This document shows positions 1 to 10,956 of a stretch of DNA of 30,543 nucleotides, in pieces. Both the position numbers and the translations under genes were made by a program. Where the stretch lies: assembly GCA_910592205.1 (NCBI GenBank), contig CAJVPJ010000292.1, positions 1 through 30,543 of the forward strand, in the 5' to 3' direction. Below the pieces are notes generated by a model that had not been told where the DNA came from, did not search any database, and was given only the letters and a program-made list of their open reading frames with translations. The number at the start of each line of letters is the position of its first letter. Position 1 is the stretch's first letter. The stretch comes from Paraglomus occultum. Lineage: Eukaryota; Glomeromycota; Glomeromycetes; Paraglomerales; Paraglomeraceae.

Positions 1-104
1 GACTGCAGTCTTATGATTATAAGAGAATCAGTTTGGTCCAGTCCTCATGAAGACTAGTAGTCCAGGATTTAGGACCGGATGGACTGGACTGTTTAACATC
101 CCTG
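1..104. mobile_element. Terminus of a hAT-like DNA transposon (partial)
   Basis: Read on the minus strand, the segment begins at 104 with CAGGGATGTTAAACAGTCC and continues with short alternating GTCC/GGTCC-type blocks. A CAGGG start followed by such redundant blocks is typical of terminal repeats of hAT-superfamily elements. The next 8 bases (105-112, CAAAAAAC) would be the target-site duplication, but the other end lies outside the window, so this cannot be confirmed. No transposase is visible here. It could be a full element, a MITE or a solo fragment. Confidence 0.45.
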
Positions 105-2221
105 CAAAAAACACTTCTTAACTGACTTTTGAATTACTTCACCGCTTACTGAATCACTTCAAATTGTGTAGAGTTCATTTTTGTCTGATTGCGATATCTA
201 TTCTGGCATGTAGAACATACGTGTATGACATTTTCTGACTATCCAATCAGGTAAAAGTTTTCTACCATGGTGAGGGACTGCCAAAAATTTATGGTACCAT
301 AATAATAAGATTTTACGTACAAGTTAACAACAAAAGGAAATGTCTTGTTTGTTCATTATGTGGATCGCTATTCGCGCATTAACAAATTCTGTCGAAAACT
401 CGGTTTAGGACGAAATTTATTTTAAAAGCCTGATAATAACAAATTATGTTTTCATAAGGTAAAGTATTAGCGTTATGACAAATTCTGCAGGTGTCGTTAA
501 TTTTGACATGATTGGTATAACTGGCGGCTGACGAGGCTACTGATTATCGGCACGTAGCGCCAAACACCGTAAGCAGAAACTTGCTTTCTGTTGAGTGTAT
601 CTGTGGAGAATTCATTTGCCATCTGGGGACATTGCCGTTGCCGATGTTCTTTGTTAATTGATAACGTTATTATTGTCATTGATACACGTGATCAAATTTC
701 TTTGTATCACCTATTAGTATAGGTTAGAAAATCAACAATTAACAATAACAATAAGACGCGAAAAAAAACGCCAATTAACAATAGACTAAAATGTCTTTGT
801 CATTCATTGCATTACCATTTTGATATGCTTATGGCGTTAAGCGGCGGATTACCAACACACCGCACGCCCCCTAATAATGTCATGTAAGTCTGCAGGTTAT
901 TTCTTACTCCAGTTTCGGAATACAAGCTGTTACTAATATTAGTATTTCACCCCCCGTTTTTCAGTAGAACTTTACCGTATATAAATCCTCGTTTTTTTTT
1001 CTTTCATAAATTAATATATTAAAGAAGTTTGATACAGACTCAACAAATACCCAACGAGGAGCGAGTGGCCGTGAAAAGATGAGAATATGATGTAGTCCCA
1101 ACCGACAAAAGACTGTTCAAATTTCAAGTATGAACCGCGTGTGGTCACCAAAGCCACAGGGTTTACTAATCATGTGAATTATGCATGATCGTACTGATAG
1201 ATGTTGCTTTGTTACTTTGAACCCCTGAATCGAACTTTAAGGGCGAAAATCTTTCCCCTCAAAAGAGATAGTGTTGTTTTGCGCAAAAAGAAATAGTGTT
1301 TCCGTAACGATCGAGTTCCATCAAATCACCCCCACCCGTTTTGCAAAGATGAAGTTGCAATTTTACGTCGCAAAGGTTCTCCCATGTCAAAAAATTTTTT
1401 TCTTTCCAGAAAATGCTTCGTTCAGATTTGCCCAAAACAAAACAGTAGTAATAATGATATGCGTATCACTGCTTGAATAAGATTGATTCTGTCGTAATTC
1501 AACTTCAAAGTTCAATGCTCTTAACATGTGAAAACTTTCCCTGCATTATAGACTAGTCAGTTGATAGCAGCGGATACCACCATTTTAGCTAACGGTACTA
1601 CTATCAAATATCATTCCATCACAATATAACAAATATATCACCAAATGAAAATAGGAAATAGACAAGGACAAATCAAACACTTAAACCACCACATATCCAT
1701 GCTATTGAATATTGGTTGAAGAATTATTTAAGAGTAATTCCGAGAATTTCATTTTTTTAGAATAGGCATTACGACATGATTTCCCTTAAAGTGGAGAAGT
1801 TTCAACAACGTTGGTTCCAAAACTTTACAGCTAGACAAAGTGAATTAGTAAAAAGGGGAAGGGTATGGATCAAAATAAAACTTACAGTAAATGACATAAT
1901 TTAAGAATGGCAAAATATTCCTAAGGGTTTGGGTTTAAATCATCAAATTTGTATAAAAAAAACACGAGTATATATCAACGAAAGAGAAAAATAAACATCC
2001 GTGATCCAAAAAGAAAAGAAAAAAGTCTAAAGATATCCGTGTTAAATAGGTTTCGGATAATTTATGCAGAAATGAGTGAAATGAGAGAAGGATAACCTCT
2101 AAATGTTGTTCCATGTGTCTGAATTGTCGAGAAAACAAAACAAAATAAGACACCTACATCCCAAGATTTATGTCTATCAAACACCAACGCGCTAAGTGTT
2201 CGATCACCATAATGTTTGCGC
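105..2221. other. Intergenic, no recognisable gene
   Basis: AT-rich sequence between the transposon end and the 3' end of the kinesin gene. Open frames are short (about 60-75 codons), without recognisable domains or a consistent chain of splice sites. A minus-strand open stretch at 497-679 has a fairly coding-like composition, but nothing connects to it. The part near 2100-2220 may hold the 3' UTR or a further terminal exon of the kinesin gene; an AG acceptor at 2119-2120 could add a short exon, but no conserved residues support it. Confidence 0.5.
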
Positions 2222-5200
2222 TCACTTACTTGGAGTTGGTGGTAAGGTGGCAGTCCTATTCCTACGATCGAAATGTGTAAACGATAAGATTCCGGGACAA
2301 TATGAAGAATTTAATATTAACTGTTTACATACTCGGGACGGGCGCCTCCTCGAATTGGTTTTGCAATACGACCAAAGAACGGAGTGACTGTTTTTGCAGC
2401 TAGAAAATAGATTAGCGAGTAAGTATCAAACTTTATTACAGGAAAAGAAACATCAGTTTAAACAGAGGACATCTTACTTCGTGCTTGTTCCAATCGTTCT
2501 CTAACTGCTTGTAATTGAGCTTCGAATCTAATAATCGAAATATGTTAGCATAATTCGGTAAAAAAGCAAGCTTAAATAACAGAGTCAAGTCACATACTTT
2601 TGGTTTTGTGTGGTCAGTTTCTCTTGTGCATCTTGAAGTAAAGCCTCCAATGCCTGGATACGCTCGTTTCGTGCAAGCAATTTGCGCTCGGCAATTGCTA
2701 CTTCTTTCTTGAGCGACGAGTTTTGCTCGACAAGCTACAATTTAGAGCCGATTTGGAATAAATATCGTCATCAAGGGACCATAAACAGTCTGTTGGTGGT
2801 TTATTTAATGACTAACCTGTTTCTGCACGTTTGTAAGCTGTTCCAAATTTCTCTCCAAAAAGACCATCTTTCTTTGCTGAGTCTTATTATTAGTATTGCG
2901 TAACACGTTCTGGTATTGCTCGCGTGTCTCATCGAGAGAGATCTCAAGTTCGACAACTTTCTCACATCGGTTCTGCAGGTCACGCATCAAGGCCTTCTTC
3001 ATAACATCAAAGTCAGCCAATTGTTGTGCCATGGTCTTGCGAATACGCTCCATATCCTTTTCTTTATCTGCGACATCTTTGTGAGCGTCCGCTTTGAGTT
3101 CTTTTTCAGTGAGGGCATTCTAGAATAATATATAGATTTAATGTTTAGTGACTCTGGTATGCATATCCGAGTTTATAGACGAAAATGTATTCACCTGCAG
3201 ATCTTCCTTCTCGCGTTTAAGTTCCGCAAGAGAGCTGTAATGAATTTATATGTTAAAAGCAGTTTTAACCAAGGAAAAAAGGCTTATTGGTATATTATGT
3301 ATGCGTTACCTGCTGATTTTGTGGAGTTCTTCATTCTTCCTCTCAAGTTCTTGTCGTAACTCGTCGATCTCTTTCTGTTGAACGTCCTTCTTGGCTGCGT
3401 ATTGGGCTTCCAATTTACTCCTAAGTTCTTGTATTGTCTCGCCGATATCAATAGAGCTATTGGCTTCTTCTTCAGCGATCGTGCGATCTGCATGAAAAAT
3501 AATAAGTTAAAGCTCATGCTATCATAAACAAAAATCAAACTACTATAAAACATTGACAATGAACGTTACCGAGCAACTCTTCATATTCAAGTTCTAATGT
3601 CTGTAGTCTAATGTCAGCCTCGTCACGCTTCCTTGTAAGATGTTCGTTTTCATGATTCAACTCGGCAATAGTTTGTTCGTGTTGAGCAATAATTACTTCT
3701 GACTCGGTCAATCTGCGACGGATAGCAGCAAGTTCCTCTACCGTTAATGTTGCCTTGCCATCGTTATCGAGAGAACCGAACTCCTTCAATGTGTCGCGAA
3801 TCTGTTTTTCCTTCTGAGAAATAGCTCCACTTGGGTCGAGTTCTGCAAGCATCTGGGCCATCTTTTCTTGCTTCTTTTGTTCTTTATCACCCTCTTTCTG
3901 AGACAATTTCAATTCGACCAGTTGTTTCTTGAGAGTCTCTAGCTCATTCAAAGTCTCTTGATGGCTCTCACGAAGACTGTCTAATGTGATAGCACTGTCC
4001 TTGTTCTCATAAGTAACCTTCTCCAATTGCAGTTTAAGATTTGTAATTACTGATTCTTGTTCCTTGAGTGCTTGTAATTCGTCTCTCGCTTCAACGAGCA
4101 GTTTCTCCTTCTTCTCCAGCTCAGCTTCCTTCTCTGCAATTTGATCTTGGAGCTCATTTTCACGTTTAAGGAATTCTTCACGTTCATCCTTGTCAAGCAC
4201 AAGCGACGGGGTGCTGGGACGAGATTCTGCTATCTCTGATTCTCTCTTGGCAGCTTCTACAGCAGGGTTTTTGGTTCCGTTTGGTGGTGCGGAAACAGCG
4301 CCAGACGAAACCTTGTCCATTGACACCCATTTTTCTTTCGGTACAGTTCCACCTTTGCGCCATACACCAATTTCGTCTTCAAGCGCCGCAATATATTGTT
4401 GGAAGGTGACGGCTTCGCTCTTGGCTTTCTTGAGTAATGCTTTGAGCTCTGCTGGACTGAGCTCTGCGTTGACTCTGGCCTTGTTCTTGATGGTCTTGGC
4501 TCTGCAATGCAAAGCAAAAAATTGTTATTAAAAGTCGGAGATGGAAAAGTTTTGGGAAAGTAACTCGAAAGGTATACTTGCCTCATACCGAAGCGCAGAG
4601 TACTCAAACTTTCAGCTTCGTTAAACGAGGAAGGTGAGGAATTGATAATCAAAGTTGTTCGTGAGTTACCACCAAGCGATTCTTGCAGAATTCTTGTAAG
4701 TTTACTGTCACGATACGGAATATGGGTGGATTTTCCATCGGTCAAGGCGTTAATGACCATACCCAAAGCCGACAACGACTTGTTGATTTTCTTTGCTTCC
4801 TCTAGAGTCTGTCCAGAAGCACCTGTCTTGCCAACCTTCTCGGAACCAGCCAAGTCGACAAGCGACAGTTTACCGCTTTTTACACTACCATCCTGAAGGT
4901 TCTTTTGTGTGATGGTGATTACAAAAATTGAATGCGATCGAGAACTTTCAGCATTCATGTTTGTGTAGGCGACAACACGTGCTTGACCACCGCGTTTCAT
5001 AACTTCGTACACTTCTTCGACGGAGCTGACGTATACTTCCAATAGACCCTTGACGTACACACCCCGATTCTTTTCTTCATGAATTGGCAGGTTATCATTC
5101 TGAGGATTAAGCAAGTCTCTGATTTTTTCCATATAAATTTCCATGTAGGAGACTTTCACTGTATATTCCATTGTCGGGGGAGAGTCTATAATGCATTGAA

Positions 5201-5765
5201 AAATTTGCTCGACAATACGGGGAATCAAACCCTTGAGCTCCTCGTTGTCAATGTCAGCACCCATCATGGTAAATGTCTTGCCAGATCCCGTTTGACCATA
5301 GGCAAAGACAGTACCGTTATAACCGTTGTAAACCTCTAACAAAATATGATTACGATATGAGAACGGCTTGTAATAGGAAACGCCAACATAATACCTGTAA
5401 TATTAAACAATCTTACCATCGACAATTGGTTTGATGGCGGTGTCGAAAACTTCCTTTTGTTTTGTTTCAGGAGAAAAGATGCGGTCAAATGTAAATGATC
5501 CCTGAAATTCTTTACCCTGCAAGAAATAGTTTAGATTGTCGTTCAGTATACATGGACGAATTGGGGGGGGGTATATTGCATCTTCCAATTAATATTCAAG
5601 TGACGACATGAATATTTAGACGTGTTGACTTACCTGCATACGACATGTTTCGCCGTCTTCATCGAATTGTATGATAGGTACACCGCCCTCTGCAATTTCT
5701 CTCTTGTTCTGCGGCCGGAAACGGCACACTACACGGATGTTGTTTCGCTGATCGTTACCACTCAT
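2222..5765 (-). CDS. KHC: Kinesin-1 heavy chain (conventional kinesin, fungal type), 11 exons
   Basis: Plus-end-directed microtubule motor for vesicle and organelle transport in the cytoplasm. Exons: 5765-5634, 5516-5417, 5335-4582, 4501-3570, 3487-3310, 3234-3195, 3119-2817, 2734-2598, 2527-2478, 2399-2333, 2261-2222. The chain keeps phase throughout and gives 910 aa, close to the usual fungal length of about 930. Seen: motor domain about 10-329 with P-loop GQTGSGKT (91-98), switch I NAESSRSH (205-212) and switch II DLAGSE (238-243); neck region after STLRFGMR, continuing [11 protein letters not shown]; long coiled coil about 410-870; the fungal pre-tail block [20 protein letters not shown]; and the tail [10 protein letters not shown] (IAK at 887-889), which in kinesin-1 folds back to inhibit the motor. 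The start is the ATG of [18 protein letters not shown]. Intron 3 has a GC donor. The last exon (ATLPPTP, then TGA at 2224-2222) is the least certain; without the final splice, exon 10 would run to a TAA at 2319-2317. Confidence 0.96.
2432..2437 (-). terminator. AATAAA poly(A) signal inside the last-but-one kinesin intron
   Basis: The complement of TTTATT at 2432-2437 reads AATAAA on the kinesin strand. It lies 21 nt past an in-frame TAA (2460-2458) that is reached if the intron at 2477-2400 is not removed. It could be a chance hexamer in AT-rich DNA, or it could end a shorter transcript. Confidence 0.4.
4502..4581 (-). other. GC-AG intron in the kinesin gene
   Basis: This 80-nt intron joins FGM-R to AKTIKNKA. 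The donor reads ATGAG|GCAAGT and the acceptor ATTGCAG|A. Only this join restores the kinesin neck sequence [15 protein letters not shown] in phase. A nearby GTATAC donor at 4577-4572 puts the next exon out of frame. The donor matches the strong consensus AG|GCAAGT known for GC-AG introns. Confidence 0.85.
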
Positions 5766-7339
5766 AATTTACTCGGCTTTTTTTATAAATACAAATGTCT
5801 TTTTCTAGTAATATTCTATATGTTCTACAATATGCATTCCAAACGCGATAAATAAAAGCACAAAACGTTAATTCTCATGATAGACAGCAAAGCGAGCACA
5901 GCAAGCGATGGTTTATCACTTTTGAAGAGGAGATGACGTTTACCGTTTGGGTGGGATCCCGGCGTAACCAATGACCTTATTGTTTCTTATGATAAAAAAG
6001 AGTGTATTCGTAGTACACTATCTCGTATTTAGTATTGCGTAAAAGAAGATAAAAGGTAGTGAAGTTTTATTTTTTTTGTCTTTTTTATATATATACTCAG
6101 AGAGGAACCTAGAAACGTTTATTTTTTTTTATTTTCAAGTTGGAAGAGCCCGCAAGTGCAGGGTTAATAAACTAGGGTGGTTCAAAAGTAGGAGAATGGC
6201 AATGCGTAGTTATATAAAAATCTGCCACAATAAGGGGAAAAAGTTTGCGGGCTACGTAACGATCGATAAGCAAGTTCCCTATTGTCAACTGCTCTGTATC
6301 ACAAGTGAAAAAAAACCCCACATATTAGCTTGTGATTTGCTCGACGTCAAATTCCCAGTCAATTATTTCTGCGCGGTCCCCTGAATGTAAAGCTACAAGA
6401 GAGAAGAAGGGGGGGGGGGGAGGGAGGAAGGTGTAAGTAAAGTAGTTGATGGGCATGTTTGGAGAATTTCTCGGTTGGAAGAGAGTTACGGAAGACAGAT
6501 GGTTGGTTGGTTGGTGTGGTTAGATGGGTTGGTAGTTAGTCAGTTGGTTATGCATCTTAATATGCCCTTGCATTCTCATGATTGATGAGTATTTACAGTC
6601 AACACATCGGCCATCTCATCTCGTCACGAAACATAATCTCGCAAAAAAAATTTTTTAATAGAAAGAATTTAGAGAGCATAGCCTCAGTCATAACCCATGT
6701 GGGGTCACAGAGGCTAAATCGCACGGGCAATATAATAATAATACTGATTATTATTTGCAATGGGCAATATAAATTTGTGTCACTTTTGGCACTCTCGCCA
6801 CAAGACTGACATTGTTTCAGAATTCACTATACATAAAAAAGAACAATAGTGTCTATTGACACTCGCAGATATCACCAACTCTATAAATGGTCACTCTGTG
6901 GTCAATCAAAAGACCCTTTGTCATTTCTCGAGGTTTTTATTCTAAAGTTGGTAATTGATTCGAGTTTCCCGACTAACGCACAGCTTTGTTTGGTCGAGCA
7001 TATCAAGTTTCTCGGGAGATTGGGAAAAAAAAAGTAAGAGTCGTTGTTACGTTACACCGTCATAGTCTCTCGGTTTCTTCTTTGGCCAAATTTTCGTGAC
7101 ACATGATTACGTCATGTCTTGTTAACATAGAATCTCCACAACTTGTTCGTATCAGGTGTTTCTATCTAGTCACGCGTTGTAAACAAAAATTACTTGGAGC
7201 GAGTTATAAGAGAATAGCAATGTTACGCAGCACCATAGAAACCACATAAATAGTCCTAAGAGTGCGTGAGAGAAATTTTCCCAATATACAAATCCAATGT
7301 TGTAAATTTGTATTTTTCTTTCTTTTCGAATAATTAATC
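5766..7339. promoter_or_regulatory. Shared upstream region between divergent kinesin and RING genes
   Basis: About 1.57 kb separate the two divergent start codons, so promoters for both genes should lie here. I see no clear core element. Present are T- and A-rich tracts near both starts, a run of G at about 6410-6421, and an imperfect GGTT-rich repeat at about 6500-6550. An open frame at 6076-6384 is listed separately. Confidence 0.5.
6076..6384 (+). CDS. Doubtful open frame, 102 aa
   Basis: One open frame starting MSFLYIYSERN. Its second half is basic, then mixed (for example KKPHILACDLLDVKFPV), and a possible acceptor TTTTCAAG lies at about 6132-6139. No domain is recognisable and no partner exon was found. 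It sits in the divergent promoter region and may be chance. Confidence 0.15.
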   Translation: MSFLYIYSERNLETFIFFYFQVGRARKCRVNKLGWFKSRRMAMRSYIKICHNKGKKFAGYVTIDKQVPYCQLLCITSEKKPHILACDLLDVKFPVNYFCAVP

Positions 7340-9027
7340 ATGTCGTGTGTTTTCTGTGCGAATTCACATCACCCAGCATTAACGGACAATCAAGTGGGAA
7401 TATTGAAAAGTGTTGGTACAATAAATCTAGATCCGCAGAATTCCTCCGTCACTATTCAGAATGGCGGGTCTTTCACCACACTACCGCACGTCAGGCAAAT
7501 TAAGAATACGGGCAACCAAGTTTTTCAGGCGGTAAAGTTAATGCGTGCTTTAGTAATTGGGTTTGGTAGTTGAGTTTGGTAATTGGGTCTGGTAATTGGG
7601 AACAGACATGTGCCAATACACCCAGAACAGCATTCCAATTACTTGTGCAGCTTAAACCTCGCGCAAAAGAGAGACCAGGTTGCTAATTCCTGTTTTTTTT
7701 TCTTCCACTCCTGTCAGGGTATTCTTACCGACTATAAACTAGCATGCAATCCGTCGCCAGCAGAAATGTCCAGCGGATTGACTTACATTGCGCTAATACA
7801 ACGCGGTGGTTGCAGCTTTTCTACCAAGATACAGAATGCATTGGATGCAAATTTTACGGGTGCTATAATTTATGACAATGATAATGACAAATCCAGTTTC
7901 AATTCGGATGTCAATTCACCTGCTTTTATTATTGACATTCCGGCTTACTTTGGTGAGTCGAGGGCAAGACAGATTGAGCCAACGAACAATTTGACAAAAT
8001 TATTGTCATCAGAAACATTTACTGATTATCATGTTAAATTTCCAAGTTGATACCTCGGAAGGAATGGATTTACTGAACGATCTGGCTAAGACAACTGCAA
8101 CAAATGTAGTATACATAGAAATGACAAATGCAGGTTTATCCTCAACGTCATCGACGTCATCGACGTCATCAATGGATCAGAAAAGACATGCATCAGTCTT
8201 GTTTTTCGTGCTGGTAAGCGTATTCAAGAGATTGAAAAGTAATTAGATTAGATGACCCCTTTGAGTTCCATCTTTTGTAAACCATTGTTTTTCATGCCAC
8301 AATTAATAATTCTAATCCGTGGTTTTTTTATCCAAAGTTTGTGTTTGCCATTGCAACGATGTATTTGTGTTTCCGCATGCGCAGGAACAGAGATCGTCAT
8401 AGGAGCCCCCACGGAGTAATACCACTTCCACTGGTACAAATCTTGTCTCATCCTAATAGTGGGATTGACGAGAATACTTTAGCCAAACTGAAGACGTGTC
8501 CGTTTAACGAAAAATCCTTGGCCGATGAGTCTTTGCAGAATCAAACATGCGTTATTTGTCTCGAAGACTTTGAGGGGAAGGACATGATACGAGAATTGCC
8601 TTGCGGACATATATATCACGTTCAGTGCATTGGTACGTTTTGACAAAAATCACACGCTTTGAATATGATGATCGGTGATATATGCGTGCAGCAATTTGAT
8701 ATATTCGTTATTGATCTTCGTCTGCAGATCCATGGCTATTACAGACATCAACCGTCTGTCCAACATGCAAGCACGATTGTTCGGAGAGTACCGCAGAACC
8801 TGCAACCAATTCAGTTAATGATTGTTCGACATCTGATCAAAATTCGACAGTTACCAACACACAAAATGATGATCCAATAAATGTTAGTAATGCGTCCGCG
8901 TCTAATCTTGCGGACGATTCCTCATTAACTCCACCACCGGTAGCACACGTGAGATCAAGCAGCAGTATTAACAACGATGAAATATCAACATATTCTTCTT
9001 CCCCGACTGACGAGAGTGGAAATAATG

Positions 9028-9077
<50 letters not shown>

Positions 9078-9182
9078 AATAATAACAATAACAATAACAG
9101 CAACAACAACAACAACAACAACAACTCACCTCCCCCGAGAAATCACAAGATAAAGGATGTCACCACATTCTGGCGATTATGA
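7340..9182 (+). CDS. PA-TM-RING E3 ubiquitin ligase (RNF13/GRAIL-like), 5 exons
   Basis: Likely membrane-anchored RING-H2 ubiquitin ligase of the endosome/vacuole system. Exons: 7340-7531, 7718-7952, 8047-8213, 8338-8632, 8728-9182, all in phase, 447 aa. Seen: a protease-associated (PA) domain about 35-165 with LIQRGGCSFSTKIQNA and FTGAIIYDNDND; a Ser/Thr repeat (STSSTSSTSS) about 175-185; one membrane span about 192-210 (VLFFVLFVFAIATMYLCF) followed by basic residues; and a RING-H2 finger with C269, C272, C287, H289, H292, C295, C307, C310, including the DPWLL block. All eight zinc ligands are present. The tail is Ser/Asn-rich with 23 Asn, one Ser, then 8 Asn. PA-TM-RING proteins normally begin with a signal peptide; the modelled start MSCVFCANSHHPA is not one, so an upstream exon spliced at the acceptor near 7377 (CACCCAG) may be missing. 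The substrate is unknown. Confidence 0.9.
9030..9125 (+). repeat. AAC/AAT trinucleotide repeat encoding poly-Asn
   Basis: 32 codons in the last exon of the RING gene: 23 Asn codons (AAC with a few AAT), one AGC, then 8 AAC. The interruptions suggest an older, partly stabilised microsatellite. It lies in the cytosolic tail after the RING finger. Confidence 0.95.
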
Positions 9183-10956
9183 TAAACATGTTATTCCGTT
9201 GCAATGTCTTGTACGGATTAAATCTCAAAATTGGAATATGGAATATGGAATGATGATTGTAGCAATCATTACACTTGTACGGACATTTCATATCAATAAT
9301 CTTACTGTATTATATATTATTATCTAATAGAAACAAAAAAAACTGCATATGAAAATTAGTTGTTGTATTTTTATTTGAAAAAACTGTAATGGAATAGTGT
9401 AATCTTATATCAATCGTTTTATTGTAATAAAATTTAGCGTTGGGAACAGTAAACAGAACAATCGGCATTACTTTTAATCAAGCGGTTACGATTATCCTCT
9501 GATCTTTGACCATCCGCAAAACATTGTGCCGACAACGGTTACCCCTCTCTTACTATTACTCTAACCTCGGATATAATAGACACTCGTCTTTTGATAATCA
9601 TTCTCTATACTTTGTCACCAAACACCACACCAAAATCAGGGATATTACCGTAATGGCAAAGTGTTTATTTGACTCTTCTAAAGTTGAAACAATATTCTCA
9701 GAATATTTAACAACAGAACATACTGACGAAATTGGCAAATTCATCAAATTACCACAACACAATTGTACCCCGTATTAAAACAATTATATCAAAATACTAT
9801 TAATTATAATTAAAATACAAAAAAGAGGAGAAATCTTTAATGTTCTTTTCTTTTTTTTTTCTTTTTCTTTTGATACAAAATAACAAACTATAGAAACCGT
9901 AGAGTGGATGTTAGAAGGAGTTTATCGAAAACGGTATAGTAAAAAAATTTCTTAAGCAAAAAGTAAAGATGGTAAAAGGATCGTGAAGAAATCTATATAG
10001 ATTGTGCGTAGAAATGAAAGGAAGGGAAGAAAACCTTTAGAATAGGGTGGAGAAAAAAAATTGTCGAAAAGTAATTAAGTTTTAAATAAGTTTAGAAAGG
10101 TTTGAATATAATTTGCACATCCCACTATACAGTTCCAATGAATGTAGGAATAATAATAAGAATAAATATTACTAATACAAAGGAATAAAAGTGTTCGACA
10201 CTTGAGTATAAAGAAAACTAGTAATCTAATATATATTCGCCTTATAATATAACCCCAATGGTATTCAATACCAACCGTCGCCTCAGTAATAGCCTATTCT
10301 TTAATACGACAGAATATGTCTAATCTAATACTAAAACAACTGTAATCGATAGTAAGTAAACTATTAATGTCCTTTTGTCTAAATGAAAACTATACACAGC
10401 CAAACAATCGAATGTTGGTGATAATCACGAGAAATAATACACGTTTTGAAAGCTCATCTGATGGATTGTTGTAAAAACCCCATCAAAGCAACCGATTAAA
10501 AAAAAAAGAAAAAAAAAGAAAAAAGCCAAATATTAAGATAACCAATTCCACGAAAGAAAAAAAAGTCCCTTTTTCTTTTTTCTTCTAATGAAATCACTAA
10601 GGTGACGAGTGTTCAAACATTCGTCCGAGTTATTTACAAATAATTTTGTTCACCGAGCTTGCGGAAAACCAAAATGTTCTCAAACAGATATGCATGCTTA
10701 CTTTCTGTAAGAGACAAGTAAACGATCCAATTAAGGGAGGGGGCGATGGTGGCTATCCCCAAATAAATGATTCCAAATGTTCTTATTTTGACCCCGACTG
10801 AATAAATGCCAATCAACAAAAAAACCAAGGACCAACTTTGATACTCGAATAAAAACCTCCAAGGGTTGCCATCACTAATAATATGCCGATAGTAACAATA
10901 AAAAGTTGTCAGCGCCCACGCGCAATAATCGAAACGTTCAGAGAATGTCTTGACGC
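9183..10956. other. Convergent intergenic region (3' ends of the RING and GATA/PHD genes)
   Basis: It holds the RING 3' UTR and probably that of the GATA/PHD gene. The rest is AT-rich with A- and T-homopolymer stretches (about 9848-9870 and 10498-10575). An open frame at 9506-9778 has no recognisable domain, and I do not support it as a gene. Confidence 0.5.
9426..9431 (+). terminator. AATAAA poly(A) signal of the RING gene
   Basis: The sequence TTGTAATAAAATTT lies about 245 nt after the RING stop codon on the same strand. The position is plausible for a 3' UTR. The hexamer is common in AT-rich DNA, so support is moderate. Confidence 0.5.

Noticed and set aside
2458-2527. Kinesin stop at 2458 as the true C-terminus
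   Set aside because: A consensus donor precedes it, and splicing recovers the conserved IAK tail in phase, so this stop is more likely intronic.
4190-4531. 113-aa plus-strand frame inside the kinesin gene
   Set aside because: It is the antisense shadow of the kinesin coiled-coil exon; Ser/Leu-rich composition mirrors Glu/Lys codons.
8837-9124. Minus-strand frame with a long poly-Leu run
   Set aside because: Antisense reading of the AAC repeat that encodes poly-Asn in the RING gene.
9506-9778. 90-aa plus-strand open frame
   Set aside because: No domain, no splice partners and an AT-rich chance length; not supported as a gene.
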